Shown here piece after piece: positions 9,317-17,481 of a stretch of DNA of 64,000 bases. The stretch covers positions 62,001 to 126,000 of the forward strand of contig NZ_SPQS01000006.1 in assembly GCF_004570865.1 (NCBI RefSeq). Reading direction: 5' to 3'. The position numbers and the translations under genes are program-made. The notes below the pieces were generated by a model. The model searched no databases and was not told the origin of the DNA. It saw nothing but the letters and a program-made list of their open reading frames with translations. The DNA is from Bradyrhizobium frederickii (GTDB lineage Bacteria > Pseudomonadota > Alphaproteobacteria > Rhizobiales > Xanthobacteraceae). Numbering within the stretch: the first letter of the stretch is position 1; each line of letters starts with the position of its first letter.

Positions 9317-9348
9317 GCAGAATAAGCAAGAACAGTCTGGGTGAGGAC

Positions 9349-10101
9349 ATGACGGAAATTGCGCACGTCGCGGAGAAGGCAAAGGTCCACGAGGAAAAGG
9401 AGGCCGATCACCATCCCTATTTCCGTCCGAAGGATGCGGCGACGCTGATCCTGGTCGATCGCAGCGGCGCCGTTCCGAAAGTGCTGGTCGGCAAGCGCCA
9501 CGACAAGGTGGTGTTCATGCCCGGCAAGTTCGTCTTCCCGGGCGGGCGCGTCGACAAGGCCGATTATCGCGTGCCCTGCGCGGCGTCGATCACGCCCGAG
9601 CTCGAGGCCAATCTCGCCAAGGGCAGCCCGAAGACCCCCGCCTCGCGCGCGAAGTCGCTCGCCATTGCCGCGATCCGCGAGGCCTGTGAGGAGACCGGGC
9701 TTTGTCTCGGCCGCAAGACCGAGGGCAAGCTGACGAAGCTCGATGGTCCGTGGAAGCCATTCGCCGATGCCGGCCTGCTGCCCGATCCATCCAGCCTGTT
9801 CCTGATTGCGCGCGCGATCACCCCGCCCGGCCGCGTCAAGCGCTTCGACACGCGCTTCTTCACCGCGGATGCTTCCGCGATCACTCACCGCGTCGACGGC
9901 GTCATCCATGCCGATGCCGAGCTGGTCGAATTGGTCTGGGTCGAGCTTGGCTCGAAGCCGCTCGCCGACCTGCATCCGATGACGCGCAACGTGCTCAACG
10001 AACTCCACAGCCGCCTTGCCGCCGGCCCGCTCCGTCACGACGCGCCGGTGCCGTTCTTCCATTTCTACGGTGGCAAGATGCAGAAGGATATTTTGGGATG
10101 A
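9349..10101 (+). CDS. NUDIX hydrolase
   Basis: 250 aa. NUDIX enzymes cleave nucleoside diphosphates linked to another group. The catalytic end of the Nudix box is clear (REACEETGLCLG), and the box's leading glycine segment is FVFPGGRVDK, but about 40 residues separate the two where a canonical box has seven between G and the first E. Members related to NUDT19 and similar acyl-CoA diphosphatases have such an insertion, so an acyl-CoA or dinucleotide substrate is possible. It lies 32 bp after the DUF983 gene in the topA-rnr run. Confidence 0.88.
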   Translation: MTEIAHVAEKAKVHEEKEADHHPYFRPKDAATLILVDRSGAVPKVLVGKRHDKVVFMPGKFVFPGGRVDKADYRVPCAASITPELEANLAKGSPKTPASRAKSLAIAAIREACEETGLCLGRKTEGKLTKLDGPWKPFADAGLLPDPSSLFLIARAITPPGRVKRFDTRFFTADASAITHRVDGVIHADAELVELVWVELGSKPLADLHPMTRNVLNELHSRLAAGPLRHDAPVPFFHFYGGKMQKDILG

Positions 10102-10164
10102 GCCGCTCTCGGCGTCATTCCCGAAGCGTTGCAAGTTGCTTCTTGGCAGCCGTCGAGCGCGCGC

Positions 10165-10298
10165 CTCGTCCTTCGAGACGACCGCTTCGCGGTCTCCTCA
10201 GGATGAGGCTAGGTTACATTCTTGCCTGTTGAATCTGGCGCCGCGCCTTCAGTCCTCATCCTGAGGGCCCGCCAACGGCGGGCGTCTCGAAGGATGGC
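10165..10298. repeat. Composite palindromic repeat (two inverted half-elements)
   Basis: Two halves face each other: CGTCCTTCGAGACG ... TCCTCAGGATGAG (10168-10209) and CTCATCCTGAGG ... GTCTCGAAGGATGG (to 10298). They belong to the CCTGAGGATGA/TCCTTCGAGG family seen at 157-278 and 21075-21184. It fills most of the 340-bp space between the NUDIX gene and the LLM gene; no gene is seen there. Confidence 0.7.
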
Positions 10299-10441
10299 CG
10301 CAGGCGACGGCGTCAAATGAAATGACGAGATTGTGCTGAGCGCACATCGAAAAACAAAATAATCTTCCCGCCGCTGCCGATGGCGCGGCTCCACGGCATG
10401 CCTATGTCTTTCCGAGCGTCACCAAGAACGGACCCCGGGCG

Positions 10442-11767
10442 ATGGCACAACGGCAACTCAAGCTTGGCGCGTTCATGCGCCCGATCAGCATCCACACCGG
10501 CGCCTGGCGCTATCCCGGGGCCTGGCCCGACGCCAATTTCAACTTCCCGCACATCAAGCAGCTGATCAGGAAGCTCGAGGCCGGCAAGTTCGACGCCTTC
10601 TTCATGGCCGATCACCTCGCCGTGCTGAACATGCCGATCAACGCGCTCAAGCGCAGCCACACCGTGACCTCGTTCGAGCCTTTCACGCTGCTGTCGGCGC
10701 TCTCCGCGGTCACCGAGCGCATCGGCCTGATCGCGACCGGCTCGACCACCTTCGACGAGCCCTATCACGTCGCGCGGCGCTTCGCCTCGCTCGACCATCT
10801 CAGCGGCGGCCGCGCCGGCTGGAACATCGTCACCACATCGAATCCGGACGCAGCGCTGAATTTCGGCCTCGACGATCACATGGAGCACGCCGAGCGCTAC
10901 AAGCGCGCCCGCGAGTTCTACGACGTCGTCACCGGCCTGTGGGATTCCTTCGCCGACGATGCTTTCGTGCGCGATGTCGAGAGCGGCCTGTTCTTCGATC
11001 CCGCCAAGATGCACACGCTCGACCACCACGGCAAATATCTGAAGGTGCGCGGCCCGCTCAACATCGCCCGCCCCGTGCAGGGCTGGCCCGTGATCGTGCA
11101 GGCCGGCGCCTCCGAAGACGGCAAGCAGCTCGCCGCCGAGACGGCGGAAGCTGTGTTCACCGGCGGCGGCAGCTTTGCCGACGGGCAAAAGCTCTACGCC
11201 GACATCAAGGGCCGCATGGAGAAGATCGGCCGCGACCCCGAGCATCTGAAGATTCTTCCCGGCGCCTTCGTGGTGGTCGGCGACAGTGTCGATGAAGCCA
11301 GGGAGAAGCGCGCTTTGCTGGACAGCCGCGTGCATTACGACAGCGCCATCGCATCGCTCTCCGTCATTCTCGGCACCGACGCCTCCGGCTTCGATCCCGA
11401 CGGGCCCCTGCCCGAGATCCCCGAGACCAATGCCAGCAAGAGCGGCCGTCAGCGCATGGTCGATCTCGCCACGCGCGACAAGCTCACCGTGCGCCAGCTC
11501 GCCCAGCGCGTCGGCGGCTATGGCGGGCTGTCCTTTGTCGGCACCGCCAAGACCATCGCCGACCAGTTGGAGGAATGGCTGGTCGGGCGCGGCTCCGACG
11601 GCTTCAACATCATGTTCCCGTTCCTGCCCGCCGGCCTCGACGATTTCGTCGACAAGGTCGTCCCGGAACTGCAACGGCGCGGGATTTTCCGCAAAGAGTA
11701 TGAAGGGGCCACTTTGAGGGAGAATCTGGGCCTGCCGCGGCCGAAAAACCGGTTCTTCGAGGCCTGA
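10442..11767 (+). CDS. LLM-class flavin-dependent monooxygenase (NtaA/SnaA/DszA family)
   Basis: 441 aa. A TIM-barrel oxygenase that uses FMNH2 supplied by a separate flavin reductase. It opens with LKLGAFMRPISIHTGAWRYP, and carries FDAFFMADHLAVL, LDHLSGGRAGWNIVTTSNPDAALNFG split over about residues 115-140, and HHGKYLKVRGPLNIARP, all typical of the nitrilotriacetate/desulfurisation monooxygenase subgroup. The substrate cannot be read from the sequence. No flavin reductase gene adjoins it. It interrupts an otherwise core block (NUDIX to rpmG) and may be an insertion. Confidence 0.9.
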   Translation: MAQRQLKLGAFMRPISIHTGAWRYPGAWPDANFNFPHIKQLIRKLEAGKFDAFFMADHLAVLNMPINALKRSHTVTSFEPFTLLSALSAVTERIGLIATGSTTFDEPYHVARRFASLDHLSGGRAGWNIVTTSNPDAALNFGLDDHMEHAERYKRAREFYDVVTGLWDSFADDAFVRDVESGLFFDPAKMHTLDHHGKYLKVRGPLNIARPVQGWPVIVQAGASEDGKQLAAETAEAVFTGGGSFADGQKLYADIKGRMEKIGRDPEHLKILPGAFVVVGDSVDEAREKRALLDSRVHYDSAIASLSVILGTDASGFDPDGPLPEIPETNASKSGRQRMVDLATRDKLTVRQLAQRVGGYGGLSFVGTAKTIADQLEEWLVGRGSDGFNIMFPFLPAGLDDFVDKVVPELQRRGIFRKEYEGATLRENLGLPRPKNRFFEA

Positions 11768-11803
11768 TCGGCCCGATTTTGGTGCTTTTCGGGGTGTAAA
11801 ACC

Positions 11804-11831
11804 TTGACATCAGGCGGTTTCTGGCTAGGTT
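11804..11831 (+). promoter_or_regulatory. Sigma-70-type promoter of rpmG
   Basis: A perfect -35 TTGACA (11804-11809), a 16-bp spacer and a weaker -10 TAGGTT (11826-11831), placed 62 bp before the rpmG start. Confidence 0.6.
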
Positions 11832-11892
11832 GCCGGCCAACGCGGGCCGTTTGGCCGGCTCCAGATTCCCCTGATATTCTGAGGTTCAGAAC

Positions 11893-12060
11893 ATGGCCAA
11901 AGCGGTCACCATCAAGGTCAAGCTCGTGTCCTCGGCCGACACCGGCTTCTACTACGTTGCCAAGAAGAATTCGCGCACCATGACCGACAAGCTGGTCAAG
12001 AAGAAATACGATCCGGTCGCGCGCAAGCACGTCGAATTCCGCGAAGCCAAGATCAAGTAA
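11893..12060 (+). CDS. rpmG: 50S ribosomal protein L33
   Basis: 55 aa, the exact family length. The protein ([20 protein letters not shown] ... [16 protein letters not shown] ... EFREAKIK) is a typical proteobacterial L33, a basic protein of the large subunit near the E site. It lacks the zinc-binding cysteine pairs, so it is the C-minus, zinc-independent form. It has its own promoter and is closed by a strong hairpin terminator 26 bp after the stop, so it is a single-gene transcript. Confidence 0.96.
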   Translation: MAKAVTIKVKLVSSADTGFYYVAKKNSRTMTDKLVKKKYDPVARKHVEFREAKIK

Positions 12061-12085
12061 GATCGCGGGACGTTGAAGACTTTGA

Positions 12086-12114
12086 CGGGGCCCTCTGGGC
12101 CCCGTTTTCATTTT
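12086..12114 (+). terminator. Rho-independent terminator of rpmG
   Basis: An exact stem CGGGGCCC (12086-12093), loop TCT, GGGCCCCG (12097-12104), followed by TTTTCATTTT. Confidence 0.9.
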
Positions 12115-12122
12115 CTCCGCTG

Positions 12123-12345
12123 CGTGTCCCGGGCGCGCTGCAACGCGCAAGCGTTGCTGCGCAGAACCGGGACCCCGAGGGCGACACGGCACACTGCGGA
12201 GACATCGACCCCGGCTCTGCAGCGCACCGTCGACGTGACGCTGCGCTGCGTCCGGGGCACGAGAGCGGAAATTGACGCGCGGCTTGCTCTCCGCGTCATT
12301 GCGAGGACTCTCGCGACGGAGCAATCCGGAAGCATTCCGCCGAGA
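12123..12345. repeat. Intergenic repeat (GTGTCCCGG family) plus a repeat remnant
   Basis: The element runs from CGTGTCCCGGG (12123) to TCCGGGGCACG (ends about 12261). It shares long identical stretches (CCCCGGCTCTGCAGCGCACC, CTGCGCTGCGTCCGGGGCAC) with 56226-56360. It is followed at 12293-12345 by a degraded GTCATTGCGAGGA...CGGAGCAATCC half-element of the family at 24618 and 26542. No gene is seen in 12115-12467. Confidence 0.75.
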
Positions 12346-12467
12346 CACAGCTCGCGCCATGACCTGCGCATTTGGACTCAACGGAGCGAGTGTGACCAAC
12401 CTCGCAGAGCGCCATGATGGGATTCATTATCTCCAGCGGGATCGTTGCATGAACCTGGTCCATTCCC

Positions 12468-13706
12468 GTGAAGAGCCATTTGTCCCTGCTGGATCCGCTG
12501 CGCTTCGGAGCCGCTCTCGGCGTCGCCATCTTTCACCAGATGTTCTGGTCCTGGGCCTGGGTTTCGATTGGCGTCCCGGGTTTCGAGCGCCACGTCGCCG
12601 CCGACGTTCTCTACCCGTCGGCGACGCCGTTCACATGGTTCGGCTGGGTCGGTGTCGAGATATTCTTCGTCGTCTCCGGCTTCGTCATCGCGAATTCCGC
12701 CAGCCAATCGTCACCGGGGGCATTCCTTCTCGGTCGCGCGCTCAGGCTCTATCCGGCGGTCTGGGTTTGCGCCACGGCGACCTTCCTCGTTCTGCTGCTC
12801 TTCGGCAGTGGACCCGCTTCAGAATTCATCCTGCCCTACCTTCACGCCATGCTGATGGTTCCCAAGGGCGTCACGGGCCAATGGCTCGACGAGGTCTATT
12901 GGACGCTGGCGGCCGAGACCGCGTTCTATGGACTCGTGTTCTGCGCGATGCTCACGAAGACGATCACGCTGCGACACCTGGCCTTCGGCCTCACCATCTA
13001 CAGCGCCATATTCAACGCTATCGCGCTCGTGGTGCTGTCCTGCACCACGCCATCCGACCTGCCTTATCTCGTCATCCTGATGTTCCGGGTGCCATGCGCG
13101 GCGTTCCTGTTGACGCATGGCTGCTTCTTTGCGCTGGGCATCTGGCTGTTCATTTCTGCGAACAGGCAGTTGACGGCGCTCGAGCAGCTCGCCGTCGCCG
13201 TCGCCTGTCTTTCGGGCGCCGCGGAGATCTACTTCTTCGCCTCTTTCCTTTTGACGTCGATACCTGCGATCGCGGATCAGTCGGCCCTTGTCCCGATCCT
13301 GGTTTGGGCGGCCGCGGTGCTGCTCATCGCCTATGCCGCCAACAGGAACAGGCGCTCTGCGGGCACCGCTTGTGCTGAAGCACCGGCTTATCTGAGGACG
13401 CTCGGACTCATCACCTATCCGCTCTATCTCACGCACAACGTCCTGGGCGCTGCAATCATCCGTGCCCTGGTCGATGCCGGCCTGGACGCGACCTCCGCCG
13501 TTTGGGTCGCGCTGGGCATGCTTGTCCTGGTCTGCTGGTTCATTTGCGCAAAGATCGAGCCGGCCGTCAGGTCGGCGCTGATGCAATCCCTCTCATATTT
13601 CGGCAAGCTGCCGCAGAGGCGGCCGGCAACGCGCCGCCCGGCATTGGCCCGGGGGCTGCGTCTTCCGCTGCCCGTCCCGGCGAAGGTGAACGTCGCGGCG
13701 TCGTAA
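12468..13706 (+). CDS. Acyltransferase 3 family membrane protein (OafA/YrhL type)
   Basis: 412 aa with about ten transmembrane segments. It opens with the family pattern SLLDPLRFGAALGVAIFHQM, where Arg and His are the conserved active-site residues, followed by FTWFGWVGVEIFFVVSGFVI and GRALRLYPAVWVC. These proteins transfer acetyl or other acyl groups onto surface polysaccharides, lipopolysaccharide or Nod-factor-like glycans. The GTG start is the family start. Near the C terminus, LGLITYPLYLTHN fits the last helices. It begins the accessory stretch between rpmG and pleD; the acceptor glycan is unknown. Confidence 0.9.
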   Translation: MKSHLSLLDPLRFGAALGVAIFHQMFWSWAWVSIGVPGFERHVAADVLYPSATPFTWFGWVGVEIFFVVSGFVIANSASQSSPGAFLLGRALRLYPAVWVCATATFLVLLLFGSGPASEFILPYLHAMLMVPKGVTGQWLDEVYWTLAAETAFYGLVFCAMLTKTITLRHLAFGLTIYSAIFNAIALVVLSCTTPSDLPYLVILMFRVPCAAFLLTHGCFFALGIWLFISANRQLTALEQLAVAVACLSGAAEIYFFASFLLTSIPAIADQSALVPILVWAAAVLLIAYAANRNRRSAGTACAEAPAYLRTLGLITYPLYLTHNVLGAAIIRALVDAGLDATSAVWVALGMLVLVCWFICAKIEPAVRSALMQSLSYFGKLPQRRPATRRPALARGLRLPLPVPAKVNVAAS

Positions 13707-13810
13707 CCGATGTTCATCTGCTGAAACCGCGTCGCTCGATGTCGACGATGGCCATAACCGGTTGACGCAGATCAAAGTGATGTTGGCGGCACGCTGCAAA
13801 CTTGCTGACC

Positions 13811-14317
13811 ATGCAGACTACCGGGCCAATGACCCCACCTCACCGTGAGCGGACGGCGTGGGCGTGGATCTGGAAATCCGCCGTATCCGGACTGAGCGGC
13901 AGCACCGCTTCGACCGCGCTCATGTACTATAAGGCAAAGGCCGGAATCCTGCCGTCGTTCCAGCCATATGAGCACTTCCAGATGGCGGCAGCGAACTTGA
14001 TCGGGCACGACATCCATCCAAGAGTTCTTTGGCTGGCCTCGTTCTTCAACGGGTCGACTGCCGTCGGTCTCGCCTTCGGCTATCTCTATCGGTACTTGCC
14101 AGGAGGCAGTGGCGCCTCAAAGGGGATGGTTTTCGGGCTTTGCGGCTGGCTGATCATGAACCTGTTCGCATTTCCGCTGGTCGGCCTCGGCTCGTTTGCA
14201 ACCGCCTTAGGACTAGGGCTTTGGCCGGCAGCATTTTCGCTGGCGATGCTGTCGACTTACAGCGTTACGATGGGATTGATCTACGGTCTGCTGGATCGAT
14301 CCGAGAACAAGGAATGA
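13811..14317 (+). CDS. DUF6789-like membrane protein
   Basis: 168 aa with four predicted membrane segments (about residues 25-42, 75-95, 105-128 and 135-158). The pattern (ASTALMYYKAKAGILPSFQP, LLASFFNGS-type second helix, YLPGGSGASKGMVFGLCGWL) resembles small membrane proteins annotated as DUF6789; the assignment is from general appearance and uncertain. ATG 13811 and ATG 13829 are both possible starts. It lies 104 bp after the acyltransferase and before another membrane gene; function unknown. Confidence 0.7.
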   Translation: MQTTGPMTPPHRERTAWAWIWKSAVSGLSGSTASTALMYYKAKAGILPSFQPYEHFQMAAANLIGHDIHPRVLWLASFFNGSTAVGLAFGYLYRYLPGGSGASKGMVFGLCGWLIMNLFAFPLVGLGSFATALGLGLWPAAFSLAMLSTYSVTMGLIYGLLDRSENKE

Positions 14318-14443
14318 TAGTGGCCCAATCGGCTCGCCCATGACCATCTTTGGCAAAGTGTAAGAAACCAATTTGCGTCACATCAAGCAGCTGCCGGCAA
14401 TGGTCGACCACGTTGCGGCGAGAGATCGCTTGGAGGATTGGCC

Positions 14444-15094
14444 ATGCTGCCATTTACACAGCAGCAATTTCTTGCGGTGTTCTCGGATTACAACGAAGCT
14501 ATCTGGCCGAGCCAGATTTTCGCGTACCTGCTCGGCGGCACAGCCTTTCTTCTGTTGTTTCGGCAAACGGCGAGATCGAGTCGCGCGATCGCGGTTGTAC
14601 TCTCAGCGATGTGGATATGGACCGGCGTCCTCTATCATGGGATCTGGTTCTCCCAGATCAACAAGTCTGCATATCTGTTCGCCTTGTTGTTCGTGATCGA
14701 GGGAGGTGGCCTGCTCCTGGCTGGCGCATACGGACATCAGTTGCGCTTCGGCTTCCGCCGCGGTGCCGCAGCCTGGATCGGAGCGTCACTGGTCGGCTAT
14801 TCTGCGATTGTCTATCCATTGATCGGTATGGCCACGGGTCATGACTATCCTGCGGTTCCGGTATTTGGCGTCACGCCCTGCCCGGTTGCGATCTTCACAT
14901 TCGGCATGCTCCTATTGACCATTGGTCCGGTGCCGCACTGGCTTCTTGTCGTTCCTGTCATCTGGTCCTTGATCGGCGGCAGCGCCGCCATACTGCTCGC
15001 CGTGCCTCAGGATTGGCTCTTGCTGGTGAGTGGGCTCGTCGCCGCTCCTCTCATCGCTATTCGTCGCGTCGATGTTCAGTCGGCGTCAACATGA
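14444..15094 (+). CDS. DUF6064-like multi-pass membrane protein
   Basis: 216 aa with about six transmembrane segments. The opening MLPFTQQQFLAVFSDYNEAI and the motif WTGVLYHGIWFSQINKSAYL are characteristic of the DUF6064 family, whose function is unknown. The start at 14444 is set by GGAGG at 14432-14436, seven bases upstream. It follows the DUF6789-like gene by 126 bp on the same strand. Confidence 0.78.
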   Translation: MLPFTQQQFLAVFSDYNEAIWPSQIFAYLLGGTAFLLLFRQTARSSRAIAVVLSAMWIWTGVLYHGIWFSQINKSAYLFALLFVIEGGGLLLAGAYGHQLRFGFRRGAAAWIGASLVGYSAIVYPLIGMATGHDYPAVPVFGVTPCPVAIFTFGMLLLTIGPVPHWLLVVPVIWSLIGGSAAILLAVPQDWLLLVSGLVAAPLIAIRRVDVQSAST

Positions 15095-15188
15095 AGTCCG
15101 CTTCGGGTCCACAAGCGGCCGATCCTGACCAGGCAGCGTGGCGTCCGCTCTGGCTCCCGAGCTGACGAAAAGCGATCACACGTTCCGC

Positions 15189-16427
15189 CTACGCCGCCCG
15201 CAGCACCGGCGCCGGCGGCTGCGACGGCCTGACCAGCGCGAACGCCACCTGCACGATGCCGCCGGCAAGCCCGAGCGCCACGCCGATGCGCCAGGCCATG
15301 GTGTAGGAGCCGAGCGCGTCATAGAGCACTCCTCCTCCGTAGGCACCGAGGAAGCTGCCGATCTGGTGGCTCATGAAGGCAAGGCCCTGGATCATCGCCT
15401 GCCAGCGCAGCCCGAACATCTCGGCGACGGCGCCCGCGACCAGCGGGCCGACGCCCATCCACAAAAAGCCCATGATGGCGCCGAACAGCAGCGTCGAGAA
15501 CGGCGTTGCCGGCAGCATGAAGTACCAGGCTAGCGCCAGCGAGCGCAGGATGTAGATGCCACCCAGGAGCGCGAGCTTGTTCCAGCGCTGGCCGGCCCAG
15601 CCGAAGAACAGCGAACCCAGCACGTTGAAGCCGCCGATCATGCCGAGCGTCTGCGCGCTCAGCATCGGGTCGAGGCCGCAGATCGCCAGATATGACGGCA
15701 GATGCGTGGTGAGGAACACCAGCTGCATGCCGCAGACCAGATAGGCGCAGGTCATCACCACGAAAGAGGCGTTGCCGAACGCCGCCTTCGTCACCGCCGC
15801 CGCGGTCGCATCGACGATGTCGTCGGCGGCGGGCTTGGGCAGCGGGACCTGATCGACGCGGCCGGCGTACCAGGCCGCGGGGATCATCAGCACCGACATG
15901 ACGACGAAGCCGGCAAGGCCGATGCGCCAGCCAAAACCCTCGTTGAGCATCTGCCCGATCGGCGCCGACAACAGCGCGCCGAGCGAGCCCGCGCCGGAGA
16001 CGATACCGAGCACGGTCGAGCGCATCGTTTCCGGCACCGCACGCGCCGCCACCGACATCGCGATCGCAGCCGCGGTGCAGGCCAGCGACGTCCCGATCAG
16101 CACGCCGGCGCCGATCATGATGCTGAAAAGCCCGTTCGCGGTCGCCATCAGTGCGAGCCCCGCGATATACATCAGCGCGCCCGCGATCATGATGGCACGG
16201 AAGCCGTAGCGCACCGTCATCGCGCCGGCGAGCGGCTGCAGAAAGCCCCAGGCGAGGTTCTGCACCGCCAGCGCCAGCGTGAAATCCGAGATCGAGATGT
16301 GGATGTCGTGCGTCAGCGGCTGCATGAAGATGCCGAGCGACTGCCGCAGCCCCATGCTCAGCGTCAGCATGATCGAGGCGCCGATCAGGATCGGCAAGGT
16401 CGGACGCAGGACCTGCAGCAGGGGCAT
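15189..16427 (-). CDS. MFS transporter
   Basis: 412 aa, twelve transmembrane segments in two halves, inner membrane. It begins RPTLPILIGASIMLTLSMGL and contains the cytoplasmic loop GWAGQRWNKLALLGG between the two halves, where MFS proteins carry the GxxxDRxGR-like motif. The pattern matches the oxalate/formate-antiporter-like MFS group in rhizobia; the substrate is unknown. It is divergent from the TetR regulator, with a perfect operator-like palindrome in between (16490-16505), so it is probably a repressed efflux or uptake system. Confidence 0.9.
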   Translation of the reverse strand: MPLLQVLRPTLPILIGASIMLTLSMGLRQSLGIFMQPLTHDIHISISDFTLALAVQNLAWGFLQPLAGAMTVRYGFRAIMIAGALMYIAGLALMATANGLFSIMIGAGVLIGTSLACTAAAIAMSVAARAVPETMRSTVLGIVSGAGSLGALLSAPIGQMLNEGFGWRIGLAGFVVMSVLMIPAAWYAGRVDQVPLPKPAADDIVDATAAAVTKAAFGNASFVVMTCAYLVCGMQLVFLTTHLPSYLAICGLDPMLSAQTLGMIGGFNVLGSLFFGWAGQRWNKLALLGGIYILRSLALAWYFMLPATPFSTLLFGAIMGFLWMGVGPLVAGAVAEMFGLRWQAMIQGLAFMSHQIGSFLGAYGGGVLYDALGSYTMAWRIGVALGLAGGIVQVAFALVRPSQPPAPVLRAA

Positions 16428-16489
16428 TCTTCTTCTCCCTTTTGGGCACGGCGCACGTGCCGCCGTCTGCTTTTGCCGTTGATTTTGAT

Positions 16490-16505
16490 TACACAGACCT
16501 GTGTA
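16490..16505. promoter_or_regulatory. TetR-type operator between the MFS and TetR genes
   Basis: An exact dyad TACACAG (16490-16496) AC CTGTGTA (16499-16505), ahead of a TATGAT hexamer (16513-16518) facing the TetR gene. Position and size (16 bp) are typical of TetR-family operators. Confidence 0.7.
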
Positions 16506-16557
16506 CTTAGGCTATGATCAGCAGGTGCTGTCAAGCGAACAGGACGCATTCTGCTGC

Positions 16558-17166
16558 ATGGCTCCCCCGCCCGCCCCACAGACGATGAAAGAGCGGATCC
16601 TCCGGACCGTCGACAAGCTGTTCTATCTGCAAGGCATTCGCGCGATCGGCGTCGACACCATCGCGGCCGAGATCGGCATCAGCAAGCGCACGCTGTACAA
16701 CCACTTCCCCTCCAAGGACGCGCTGATCGCGGCCTATCTCGAGCGCCGCTTCGTGCACGCATCCCCTTCCGACAAGCCGCCGGCCGAGCAGATCCTCGCC
16801 ACCTTCGATTCGCTGGAGCGGCGTTTTGCGGCCAAGGATTTTCGCGGTTGCCCGTTCGTGAACGCGGTCGCTGAGCTCGGGCCTGCCGACCGCGCCGTGA
16901 AGAAGATCGCCATCGCCTTCAAGGAAAGCCGCCGTCTCTGGTTTCGCGACCGCCTGAACGAGCTCGGCGTGGCTGATGCGGACGCGCTCGCAACGCAGCT
17001 CGTGCTCCTGGTCGACGGCTCGATCGCGCAGGACCTCGTCCGCGACGACCCCGCGATGGCGCGCGCGGCGAAGGAAGCGGCGAAGGTGCTGTTGCGGAAT
17101 GCGGGGGTGGATGTGGGGGATGCAGTGAAGGCTGCCACGACGCAAAACAGACGTCCACCACGCTGA
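16558..17166 (+). CDS. TetR/AcrR-family transcriptional repressor
   Basis: About 202 aa. The N-terminal helix-turn-helix is clear: MKERILRTVDKLFYLQGIRA ... GVDTIAAEIGISKRTLYNHF. The C-terminal half (about 90-195) is the ligand-binding and dimerisation part, with RGCPFVNAVAELGPADRAVK typical of the TetR_C_33/YxaF-like group. A longer frame starts at GTG 16501, but that codon is inside the operator, so ATG 16558 (or 16585) is the likelier start. It probably represses the divergent MFS gene and itself. Confidence 0.9.
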   Translation: MAPPPAPQTMKERILRTVDKLFYLQGIRAIGVDTIAAEIGISKRTLYNHFPSKDALIAAYLERRFVHASPSDKPPAEQILATFDSLERRFAAKDFRGCPFVNAVAELGPADRAVKKIAIAFKESRRLWFRDRLNELGVADADALATQLVLLVDGSIAQDLVRDDPAMARAAKEAAKVLLRNAGVDVGDAVKAATTQNRRPPR

Positions 17167-17189
17167 CCATCGTCGCCGCATCGGACGGT

Positions 17190-17290
17190 GTCATCACCCG
17201 CGAAAGCGGGTGATCCAGTATTCCAGAGCCGATTGTGATTGAACCGAGAAGCCGCGGCGTACTGGATTCCCCGCTTCCGCGGGGAATGAC
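17190..17290. repeat. Intergenic palindromic repeat (GTCATCACCCGC ... GCGGGGAATGAC)
   Basis: It contains the hairpins ATCACCCGCGAAAGCGGGTGAT and ATTCCCCGC/GCGGGGAAT and an interior (CCAGTATTCCAGAG, GAGAAGCCGCGGCG) present in inverse orientation at 56443-56544. It lies between the convergent ends of the TetR gene and pleD. Confidence 0.8.
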
Positions 17291-17449
17291 AGCGGAGCTT
17301 GGGGGACCGTCGCGATCCCACCAACATGCTCCTGTTTTGCTCGACACGTCAAAGGGCGCGACCAGCAGCGCAAAGCCATTTCGCCGCCGCGTAACCCATT
17401 GATCCGACTAGCGTCGGCTACTGTGCATGGGGTTGTTTTCGCAATTTTT

Positions 17450-17481
17450 GTGTCGCGGCGGCCTCACGCCGCCTGCGACAC
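17450..17481. other. Stem-loop across the pleD stop codon
   Basis: GTGTCGC GGCGGC (17450-17462), loop CTCAC, GCCGCC T GCGACAC (17468-17481): thirteen pairs with one bulged T. It covers the last codons and stop of pleD. There is no U-tract after it on either strand, so it is not a standard terminator. Confidence 0.6.

Noticed and set aside
15319..16449. Long open frame (376 codons) on the minus strand overlapping the MFS gene
   Set aside because: It is Arg/Asp/Ala-rich and lacks hydrophobic patterning; it is a shadow frame of the high-GC MFS gene.
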